From Lachnospiraceae bacterium (GTDB lineage: Bacteria; Bacillota; Clostridia; Lachnospirales; Lachnospiraceae): a DNA stretch of 64,000 nt. The stretch lies in the NCBI GenBank assembly GCA_022788085.1, contig JALEWA010000004.1:38444-102443 (forward strand), read 5' to 3'. This document shows, piece by piece, positions 27,861-35,723 of the stretch (position 1 is its first letter; each line of letters begins with the position of its first letter). Position numbers and translations under genes: made by a program. The notes under the pieces were generated by a model, which saw only the letters and a list, made by a program, of their open reading frames with translations, was not told where the DNA came from and ran no database searches.

Positions 27861-29718
27861 ATTTTTTCTTGCGGCTACGCTTATCCATATACATTAATTT
27901 ATCTACTTCTTTTAGCATACCTTCAAAATCAATAACATCTGCTCCTTCTATCTGAAGAATCCCTAAGCTTGCCGAAACTTTGTAAGGATTCTTTTTTTCC
28001 TTGTTATACTCATCAAGGAATTGGTTCATTTGTTTTCTAATCAAATCAATATCATAATCTCCCTCTATAACCGCCAGCATTTCATCTCCTCCGAATCTAA
28101 CACATAAGGCATTTGGAGGACAGCTATGTTTAAGCGCAACCGCAACTGTATGAATGGCTTCATCACCTGCAGCATGACCATAGTTATCATTTATCCCTTT
28201 TAGCCCATCCAAATCAGCCAATGCAACCGTGATATTCTCTTTCTTCACCTTTGCATCCTTCATCAGCCTGTCAAATTCGTGACTAAAACCTAGACGGTTA
28301 TATAATCCGGTCAGTCCATCATGGGTATAGATATGTTCAATCCTTTTTACAAGGTAGTATTGATACCTTCTATTCAAAAGTCCACCTATGCCGCTATTGA
28401 GTGCTGAAACAATATGGGGAATCTTTTTATAATAAGTACTATCACAATTATTATAGGAAAAACATACATAACCCAAAGGTACATTCATATAAACAAGTTC
28501 TGCAAATACAAGTGGATATTTCCTATCCAGAAGCTGGTTAAGATTAGAAATAATATCCTTACGCCTAAAATTCCTTGGTACAAATGGTTTTTCTTCGCAT
28601 GCATCATAAATCAGATACATATCATCATCAAAACTCTTCTGAACAACCTTCATCGGATCTATAGAATCATCCATACACCATTTATTCAAAAAACAACTTA
28701 CATGATTCATGACCCAATGATTCATTTCAAGCGGTATATCTTCTATTCTCGCACTATTTTGTATTTTTTCAGCAATTCGCATCAATTTATGATTGTCATA
28801 CTGATACCTGTAAAATCTTCCATTCAGCATGTTAGCATTATCTAGTATATTTAATTTCGAACAATAAGTACATCCACACGATTCTGAAATAATAGGGGTA
28901 GGCGCAACATAATAATCGCCTTCTGTTATCTTCTCAGCAATTAACTCGATTACCTTATCTGCAAGTTTTGCATAATCACAAATGCTGCTTGTGATTTTAG
29001 GGTCTGTAAGATGAATCTCTTCTATGCCGTCAAACCCTGTTACAATAACATCATTTGGTACATCATATCCTCTGCTTATTAAAGTGGATATGACATTAAT
29101 CGCCATAACATCATTTGCACATATTACAGCATCGGGAATTTCATTTCTGTCAAGCAATTTCTGCATAGCCTTAATGGTAGGCTTAGCCCAGAAATCTCCA
29201 TAGCTTACCATGCTTTCGTCAAAACGAATACCCTGTTCTTCTATTACCCTGCGAAATATATTGATCCTTTCATCCGAAAATTTATTATCCTTTTTTCCTG
29301 CCATAAAATGCGGTCTCTTGGGCTTATGTACGATCATCACATGCCTGACTATTTTCTCAAATCCATCCTGGTAGTCAAACAAAACATTCATACAATCTTC
29401 ATAATGCCCATCAATAACGATTACGGGAACATTTGCATTTTTGGCATTCGAAATAATATGCTCTGTAACTGTCTGATCTTTAATTTTCTCATCCATAATA
29501 ATAACTGCATCCACAATAGTATAATCAATTAATTCAAAAACCAGAATCTGTGAATCATCATTTGCTTCATCCCAATATAAATCTATACCAATATCATAAA
29601 CAAAAATTCGATATCCCTGCTCACTCAATTTACTATTCAGTTCAGACAGAAATTCAATATTGGATGCATCCTGAATTCCGGACAAGCATAATGCTATGAT
29701 CTTATAGTTATTAAGCAT
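27859..29718 (-). CDS. LacI-type ligand-binding domain fused to a GGDEF diguanylate cyclase
   Basis: A 619-residue cytoplasmic protein with no signal peptide, no helix-turn-helix and no membrane segment. Residues 1-275 are a periplasmic-binding-like fold of the LacI type (PVIVIDGHYEDC, PDAVICANDVMAINVISTLISRGYDVPNDVIVTGFDGIEE). Residues 285-440 are a middle region with a Cys pair (CGCTYC). Residues 455-615 are GGDEF (HDGLTGLYNRLGF, ALADLDGLKGINDNYGH, VRFGGDEMLAVI). The signature is GGDEM, with Met for Phe, which should still be active since the catalytic Glu is kept. The design suggests c-di-GMP synthesis controlled by a cytoplasmic sugar or metabolite. It sits just downstream of a chemoreceptor operon in the beta-glucan locus, with its own GGAGG start. 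Confidence 0.88.
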   Translation of the reverse strand: MLNNYKIIALCLSGIQDASNIEFLSELNSKLSEQGYRIFVYDIGIDLYWDEANDDSQILVFELIDYTIVDAVIIMDEKIKDQTVTEHIISNAKNANVPVIVIDGHYEDCMNVLFDYQDGFEKIVRHVMIVHKPKRPHFMAGKKDNKFSDERINIFRRVIEEQGIRFDESMVSYGDFWAKPTIKAMQKLLDRNEIPDAVICANDVMAINVISTLISRGYDVPNDVIVTGFDGIEEIHLTDPKITSSICDYAKLADKVIELIAEKITEGDYYVAPTPIISESCGCTYCSKLNILDNANMLNGRFYRYQYDNHKLMRIAEKIQNSARIEDIPLEMNHWVMNHVSCFLNKWCMDDSIDPMKVVQKSFDDDMYLIYDACEEKPFVPRNFRRKDIISNLNQLLDRKYPLVFAELVYMNVPLGYVCFSYNNCDSTYYKKIPHIVSALNSGIGGLLNRRYQYYLVKRIEHIYTHDGLTGLYNRLGFSHEFDRLMKDAKVKKENITVALADLDGLKGINDNYGHAAGDEAIHTVAVALKHSCPPNALCVRFGGDEMLAVIEGDYDIDLIRKQMNQFLDEYNKEKKNPYKVSASLGILQIEGADVIDFEGMLKEVDKLMYMDKRSRKKK

Positions 29719-29783
29719 ACTTATTTCACACCTCCAAAAATAGAGCGTTATATATACAGTATATCATTTGATAAATATTCATT

Positions 29784-29797
29784 CAATATTAATATTG
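29784..29797. promoter_or_regulatory. 14-bp palindrome upstream of the sensor-cyclase gene
   Basis: CAATATTAATATTG is a perfect palindrome, nested in a longer inverted pair CATTCAAT/ATTGAATG. It is a candidate operator about 70 bp before the ATG. Regulator unknown. Confidence 0.45.
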
Positions 29798-29819
29798 ATA
29801 AACAAATTGAATGAAACAG

Positions 29820-29855
29820 CCGCTGTAATTCTTGTATTTCAAGACATTACAGCGG
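29820..29855 (-). terminator. Hairpin at the end of the GH94/GH3/SBP2/chemoreceptor operon
   Basis: CCGCTGTAAT (29820-29829) pairs with ATTACAGCGG (29846-29855), with an inner CTTG/CAAG. It lies 27 bp after the chemoreceptor stop. The following T-run is short, so some readthrough into the sensor-cyclase gene is possible. Confidence 0.65.
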
Positions 29856-29881
29856 TCATATGATTCTTATGTAATTTCCTG

Positions 29882-31606
29882 TTAAATAAGGAATCTTTCT
29901 GCTTCCTTACTTAATAAATTAGCCACTTCCTTATTGGCAAGCATTCTTTTGGAAATATTAGAAATCTCATTTGACAGATTTTCTGTGTTACCTGCTGCCA
30001 TGTGAATTCCTTCTGAACTTTCCGATACAGAATGTGAGATGTTCTCAGCATATTCTTGAACGCCTTCTGTTCGTTTTCTTAATTCCTCTGACATAGCATG
30101 AAAATGATTCACAATCTCATTCACATGATTTGCATCCTTGTTATATTGCATTCCTGCATCAACAAAATTATCATAATCCGGTAAAATTGTCTCCTGTATA
30201 TATGCAACCAGATCATTGGCATGATTTGTAAGTTCATGCACCGTTGCAATAACAAGATTGTTGATATTCTGAATATGTGTAGCAGTGTCACGGCTCGAAT
30301 CGGAGAGGTGACTGATTTCTGTTGCTACAACCGAAAATCCTCTTCCTGCCTCTCCTGCCCTGGCAGCTTCAATTGATGCATTCAATGCCAACAGATTTGT
30401 CTGACTTGCTATGCTTAAAATATCATTCGTCAACTCATTTATCTGTTCAACCTGTTTACTCTCCTCCATTGCTTTCTGCAGCTTCGTAATAATCTCCATA
30501 GTCATGTTACTGGTTTCATTTTTGTTCTGTATTGCATTCTCTTTCAGATTAATCGCTGATTGCTCCATTTTATCCGTATATGCTAAAAGCTCGTCGGAAC
30601 CTGTTGAAAGCTCCTGAACACTGTCACCGATTTCAGAAAGATGGTCGCTGATTCCACTAACAGAATGAGACACATCTGACATTGCTGCTGATAGTTCTTC
30701 CATTGCCGCTGAAATATCCCTTGCACGGTCATCAGCCAGATTGACCTCTTCTCCCACTTCATCAACGATTTGATTCATGTCTATGGAGCTTTCTGTAATA
30801 CGTTTCATAACATTCTGGAGCGTTTCGATAAATGAATCGACGCTTCCGCCAATACTTCCAATTTCGTCTTTTCCGGAAATTTTGATTCTTGCAGACAGAT
30901 CTCCTTTGTGATCTTCTATATCACGAATCATTTTCTCAAGCTTATCGCTAATATATTTCATTGGCTTGATAATGTTTTTTGCACATACAATCATGGTAAA
31001 GGCTGCCATCAGCACGGCAATGCCGATAAATATCATAGAAGATAAAAATGCCAGATTATATGCATCTGTCTGACTTTCCAGCGCTGACTCCATCTCAACC
31101 TTTCTCATCTTGATCAGACTGTTAATCTTTTTGATAAGATATTCCTCAGCAGGCTGCTCTATGACATTGATTGCAGAAAGTTGCCCCTGCATATCATCTT
31201 TCATACTGCTTTCAAGCACGGCATCCAAACCCGTCAGGTACTTATCAAATTTCTTTTTTAATGCACCAAAGTATTCTCTTTCCTTATCTGTCAGTGTCTG
31301 ACTTTCATATTGGGCAAATAATTCCTGCATTTCAGAAATCTGCCCCTTGATTGTATCGCCATACTGATTTTTTGTTGTGGCATTCTCCGCTTTGCAGTGT
31401 GCATACATGTTTTTTCCGATTGACTCAAGATTTGACTCTATACTCAGAAGCAACTCTATACTTCTTGAACAGTCATCTGATATCACATAGCTTGTCTGCA
31501 ACAGATTTCTTTGATTTACTATGCTGAATCCACAAGACAAAATAAGAATGGCAGACAAAACAATAATCGGTACAAGCACCTTTATTTTTATACTAATATT
31601 ACGCAT
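29882..31606 (-). CDS. Methyl-accepting chemotaxis protein
   Basis: A 574-residue chemoreceptor: TM1 about 8-30, a helical periplasm-facing domain 31-184 of the four-helix-bundle type, TM2 185-208, HAMP 209-265, and a signalling domain with the hairpin tip [31 protein letters not shown]. The ATG after GGAGGTGTACCA was chosen over a start seven codons earlier. It follows the orphan binding-protein gene by 24 bp in the same operon, so I infer that the ligand-loaded binding protein docks on this receptor and that the pair steers cells toward beta-glucan breakdown products. No CheA, CheW or flagellar genes are in the window. Confidence 0.92.
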   Translation of the reverse strand: MRNISIKIKVLVPIIVLSAILILSCGFSIVNQRNLLQTSYVISDDCSRSIELLLSIESNLESIGKNMYAHCKAENATTKNQYGDTIKGQISEMQELFAQYESQTLTDKEREYFGALKKKFDKYLTGLDAVLESSMKDDMQGQLSAINVIEQPAEEYLIKKINSLIKMRKVEMESALESQTDAYNLAFLSSMIFIGIAVLMAAFTMIVCAKNIIKPMKYISDKLEKMIRDIEDHKGDLSARIKISGKDEIGSIGGSVDSFIETLQNVMKRITESSIDMNQIVDEVGEEVNLADDRARDISAAMEELSAAMSDVSHSVSGISDHLSEIGDSVQELSTGSDELLAYTDKMEQSAINLKENAIQNKNETSNMTMEIITKLQKAMEESKQVEQINELTNDILSIASQTNLLALNASIEAARAGEAGRGFSVVATEISHLSDSSRDTATHIQNINNLVIATVHELTNHANDLVAYIQETILPDYDNFVDAGMQYNKDANHVNEIVNHFHAMSEELRKRTEGVQEYAENISHSVSESSEGIHMAAGNTENLSNEISNISKRMLANKEVANLLSKEAERFLI

Positions 31607-31630
31607 TGGTACACCTCCAATAATCATGTA

Positions 31631-32968
31631 TTAACGAGACAATTCCGGATACATTTCTAATGCCATACTGTAAAAATGGTTAAGAGCTGTGTCATAATCC
31701 TGATTTCCTTCAAAATATTCATGCATGGCATTTTGAAATTTTTCATTTAATCCACTATCGTACTCGCTTACATTACTCATATCAATCTTCTTAGCAGATT
31801 CTGCAAAAAGCGCTATATGGTTTTGTCCTCCGAGGAAATCTGAACCATAATCACTGTTTGCAATTTCTTCCATCGCAGACTGATTATTTGTGTAATCCTG
31901 CGTATCAAGCGTAATCTGTTTCATTGTCTGTGCATCGCATGTCAACCGATACATCAAATCCTTTATAAACGGAATATTATCTGAACCATTTGCAGCACAA
32001 ATCCATGTTCCGCCCCAGTAATATGGCTGTGGTCCTTCGCAGACCGCATAATCTCCATAGATGCCGTTGCCTGCCTTGGCTTGTGCATTGCTGTCAGCAA
32101 GTGAATTACCCATTAAGGTGAAATTAATTCCCCATGTGGAATAGAAGAATCCAAATACCTTTCCTTCCGGTCCCTGGTCTGCACTCCATCCGGTAGACCA
32201 TAATGAGGTTTTATTATTATAGTTATTGTCTGTGTATGTCTTTGTCTGCGTGACCCATCTAAGCATGCTGTCATCAATTCTTATCTTATTATTCACTACC
32301 CATGGAGCAGACATGTTATTTGAAAAGGTTCTAAACGAGTCATCATAGCCCGAAAGCATCTTATAGCCTGCATTGCTCATCTGTTGCGCCACCTGGTCAA
32401 AGGAATCCCAGTTTTTGAGTTTTTCCTGTACCTTTACAGGATCATCTGTTCCAAGGACTTCCTTTGCAATGGATCTTCTATATGCAAACAAGCCCGGTGT
32501 TGCCTGCCATGTAACCCCTTTGATAATTCCATCTTCTGAAACAATATCCTTCGTATACTGGTACTGATCAGCCATATCTTCCTGTGTGAGTCCAACATCC
32601 CGGATAACATCCATCGCATAATCCGATTGTATATATTTTGATGCATAGTCCGCTTCAATCAGAAAGATATCTACCTTATCATCATCAATCGCTTCCTTCT
32701 GTTCTGCCAGCGCCTCATCAAGATTTGTCTGATATGCAGAATAGTCATTTGTAATGATGACAAAGTTGACCTCTACACCATGGCTTTCCGCAAGATCCGC
32801 AGCGTATGCCTCATAGATACCTTTGAACTCGGTATTCCAGCAATAAATATTTACAATATCTCCTTCTGTTTTTGCTGCAGTTTCCTCTTTTGGATTTGAA
32901 CTGCATCCACTCAGTACTAAACTGAGTATCACCCCAACTACTCCCACACAAAAAAATCTTTTCTTCAT
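31631..32968 (-). CDS. Orphan oligosaccharide-binding lipoprotein (SBP2) paired with a chemoreceptor
   Basis: A 445-residue lipoprotein (lipobox LSGC) paralogous to SBP1 at 18763. Shared segments: VDIFLIEADYASKY, DQYQYTKDIVSEDG, SIAKEVLGTDDP, YYWGGTWICAANG and a common C-terminus with YPEL. No permease genes adjoin it. It is translated from an ATG two bases past the GH3 stop codon, with GGAG inside the GH3 end, and is followed by the chemoreceptor. It may feed the importer at 16779-18560, serve as the sensing partner of the chemoreceptor, or both. Confidence 0.88.
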   Translation of the reverse strand: MKKRFFCVGVVGVILSLVLSGCSSNPKEETAAKTEGDIVNIYCWNTEFKGIYEAYAADLAESHGVEVNFVIITNDYSAYQTNLDEALAEQKEAIDDDKVDIFLIEADYASKYIQSDYAMDVIRDVGLTQEDMADQYQYTKDIVSEDGIIKGVTWQATPGLFAYRRSIAKEVLGTDDPVKVQEKLKNWDSFDQVAQQMSNAGYKMLSGYDDSFRTFSNNMSAPWVVNNKIRIDDSMLRWVTQTKTYTDNNYNNKTSLWSTGWSADQGPEGKVFGFFYSTWGINFTLMGNSLADSNAQAKAGNGIYGDYAVCEGPQPYYWGGTWICAANGSDNIPFIKDLMYRLTCDAQTMKQITLDTQDYTNNQSAMEEIANSDYGSDFLGGQNHIALFAESAKKIDMSNVSEYDSGLNEKFQNAMHEYFEGNQDYDTALNHFYSMALEMYPELSR

Positions 32969-32970
32969 AC

Positions 32971-35715
32971 CTATTCTCCATAAATTGTCAACTTTACAAT
33001 TTCTAATCCCTTTGCACACTTTTTAATCTTTATATAGTGGTTCTTACCCATTACATATCCAAAACTACATTCTTTTTTCGCTTTTTTGCCTTCCATGCCT
33101 TGGAACGTAATCATTCCCTGAAACATATTATCTCTATAAATGGATACCGGAAGCTGTGCCAGTTCTCCAAGCTCTGACGTTGCCTCGACAGAAATCCGGT
33201 ATTCACCATCTCCGTTTATGATGATTCCAAAAAGAAGTTCTTCCTTGGAGAAATCCATGTCATTTGAAGTAATTACGATAGTTCCGGCTTCATCAGGATA
33301 ATAGAACTGAATATTACCGGTATCTGTTTCTTCTTCCTCTGTATCCATGTTCTCTATTTCTATCTTGCCCATAAGTCTTTGTATGGCAAGTGACTCCAGA
33401 ATGAATTTTAAAATGTTTTTTGCATTTCTCTGTAAATCAGAACGGGTAATGATACCCTTGTCAAACATCTCCTTTACATTATCCCTGTCCATTTCTACGT
33501 GTGCATCATCACAGCACATATACAAATCATTCTGGGCTAATATCATAGGAGCTCTGTTTGTCTTGCTTTCTTCACTTCCTTCCCAGTTCCCGGCTGCCCA
33601 CCAGTCTGTCATGACAATTCCCTCATACTTCCATTGTTCACGAAGAATTGTCGTACACAAGTCAAAGCTTGAAGATGTCCATCTGCCATTTAATGGACCA
33701 TACGTCGTCATGATTGATCTGGCATGTCCTTCTTTTACCGCAATCTCAAATCCCTTCAGATAGATTTCTCTTAATGCCCTCTGGGATACGACTGCATCCA
33801 CACAGTAACGGTTCTGTTCCTGATTATTTGTGGAGAAATGCTTTATCGTTCCTGTTACCTTATGAGGATGCATTCCCTGAAGCTGTGCTACACATATCTT
33901 TCCTGTCAGAAGTGGATCTTCAGAAATATATTCAAAATTTCTTCCGTTTAACGGATTTCTGTGAATATTGATACCCGGTCCCAACAAAGAATCGATCTTG
34001 TTCTTTAACAGTTCTTCCCCAAGCATTTCAAACAGTTCTTCTACTAATTCCACATTGAATGTGCAGCCTAATGCAGTTCCATTTGGAAGCGAAAATGCCT
34101 TTGTTCCACAGTCCATTCTGATTCCTGACGGTCCGTCTGCACAACACACAGCCGGTATTCCTTTTTTAATCAGATTATCTGACACACCGCCAAATGCAGC
34201 AGCCGTTCCCGGTGTGACTTTCGGACTACACATTCCTTCACCGTAGAAGATACACATCAGATCATAATCAGATAACTGTCCTACAAATTCATCCAGTGTT
34301 GTTCTTCCCTCATATACATCTTTCAGCAAATAGCCTTTATCACCTGTATATGGGATTTCTTCTTTACGAAGACATTTTATCCGTTCTTCTAAATCTACTG
34401 TCCTAAGCGGTACTTCTTCCATCTCAAGCGTATATCCATCTTCCTTTTCAACAGGTTTAAAACGTTGGAATGCCTCAACAGGCGCACACGCCTCTTCTAA
34501 CTGTTCGATTATTTGCAGCTCCTGCTCATATCTGCCACAGCATTCTGCACTTCTGACATCGGAGCCCACATAAATCCGGTATTCTCCTTTTTCCAACACA
34601 AAGCAGTTTCTATGTAATGTTACTCCACTATCATCAAAAGATGAATAAGTTGTCTTCGGACATATGATTTGCAGCTTTTGTATTTCGCCAGGCTCAAGAA
34701 GCTTTGTTTTCTGAAATCCTGCAAGCACACGTGCCGGCTTTCCAAGCACTCCCTGAGGTGCTTCAACATAAATTTGAACCACCTCTTTGCCGGCTGTTTT
34801 TCCCATATTCTGTACTTCTACGGCTATTCTCATATCCTGTACGGTAACAAGCTCTAATTCTGCCCGTATTTGGAACTGTGTATAGGAAAGCCCAAAGCCA
34901 AACGGATATTGTACCTTCTCCTTTGCAAAGGTTTCGAAGTAACGATATCCCACATAGATATCCTCTTTGTAATAATTCTTTTTTAAATCACCAAAATTGG
35001 CGGTACTCGGATAATCTGAGATATCATATGCAATCGTGTCTGTCAATTTTCCACAAGGATTCACCTTGCCCGTCAAAACATCAACAACACCATTTCCACC
35101 TTCCTGCCCTCCCTGCCATGCATAGAGAACGGCAGAGGGATGATACTCTTCCACCCAGCTCATATCTATGATATTTCCAACATTTAATAACACAACGGTT
35201 CTTTCAAATTGCCTGCAGACCTTCTCAATCATATTCCGTTCTGTCTGCGTCAGAAGAAAACTTCCCTCCTGAGCCCTGTTGTCCTGATCCTCCCCGGCTG
35301 TCCTTCCAATGATGACCAGTGCAGCATCTGCTGTCTTTGCAGTCTGAACAATCTCATCTGTTAAAGGCATCTCTTTTTGAGACCATGGAGTGTTTCCCCA
35401 GCCTTGCCCTTCGTCAACCGGATTTTGCCGAATCCACTCTTCATAAATATTCAGTATATCCTGTTCCAGTATAATATCATCACATGCCTTTAAAGCATCC
35501 AGAATACTTACCACATATTCTGTGTTTACCAGACCGCCTGAACCAAGACCACTTTTGTAATAATAGAATGCGCTCCTTCCAAATACTGCAATCTTCTCCT
35601 GTTTTCGAAAAGGCAGTGCCTGTTTGTCATTCTTTAACAGAACACATCCTTCTGCTACTGTTTTACGCGCAATCCTAGTATATTTATCTAAATCCAGTTT
35701 ACCTTGTACCATCAT
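32971..35715 (-). CDS. Circularly permuted GH3 beta-glucosidase
   Basis: A 914-residue GH3 enzyme with domains in reversed order. Residues 10-230 are the alpha/beta sandwich domain that is normally second (EGCVLLKND, VIIGRTAGEDQDN, QGGQEGGNGVVDVLTGKVNPCGKL). Residues 260-390 are the FnIII-like domain (YPFGFGLSYTQF). The barrel domain comes last, about 460-780, with DGPSGIR, GPGINIHRNPLNGRNFEYISEDP, KHFSTNNQEQNR and the nucleophile Asp in IVMTDWWAAGN. Residues 790-914 form an extra beta-rich domain. The same reversed order is known for beta-glucosidases of Butyrivibrio fibrisolvens and Ruminococcus albus. No signal peptide; cytoplasmic. The ATG is 8 bp after the GH94 stop and follows AGGAG. 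Confidence 0.9.
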   Translation of the reverse strand: MMVQGKLDLDKYTRIARKTVAEGCVLLKNDKQALPFRKQEKIAVFGRSAFYYYKSGLGSGGLVNTEYVVSILDALKACDDIILEQDILNIYEEWIRQNPVDEGQGWGNTPWSQKEMPLTDEIVQTAKTADAALVIIGRTAGEDQDNRAQEGSFLLTQTERNMIEKVCRQFERTVVLLNVGNIIDMSWVEEYHPSAVLYAWQGGQEGGNGVVDVLTGKVNPCGKLTDTIAYDISDYPSTANFGDLKKNYYKEDIYVGYRYFETFAKEKVQYPFGFGLSYTQFQIRAELELVTVQDMRIAVEVQNMGKTAGKEVVQIYVEAPQGVLGKPARVLAGFQKTKLLEPGEIQKLQIICPKTTYSSFDDSGVTLHRNCFVLEKGEYRIYVGSDVRSAECCGRYEQELQIIEQLEEACAPVEAFQRFKPVEKEDGYTLEMEEVPLRTVDLEERIKCLRKEEIPYTGDKGYLLKDVYEGRTTLDEFVGQLSDYDLMCIFYGEGMCSPKVTPGTAAAFGGVSDNLIKKGIPAVCCADGPSGIRMDCGTKAFSLPNGTALGCTFNVELVEELFEMLGEELLKNKIDSLLGPGINIHRNPLNGRNFEYISEDPLLTGKICVAQLQGMHPHKVTGTIKHFSTNNQEQNRYCVDAVVSQRALREIYLKGFEIAVKEGHARSIMTTYGPLNGRWTSSSFDLCTTILREQWKYEGIVMTDWWAAGNWEGSEESKTNRAPMILAQNDLYMCCDDAHVEMDRDNVKEMFDKGIITRSDLQRNAKNILKFILESLAIQRLMGKIEIENMDTEEEETDTGNIQFYYPDEAGTIVITSNDMDFSKEELLFGIIINGDGEYRISVEATSELGELAQLPVSIYRDNMFQGMITFQGMEGKKAKKECSFGYVMGKNHYIKIKKCAKGLEIVKLTIYGE

Positions 35716-35723
35716 CTCATCTC

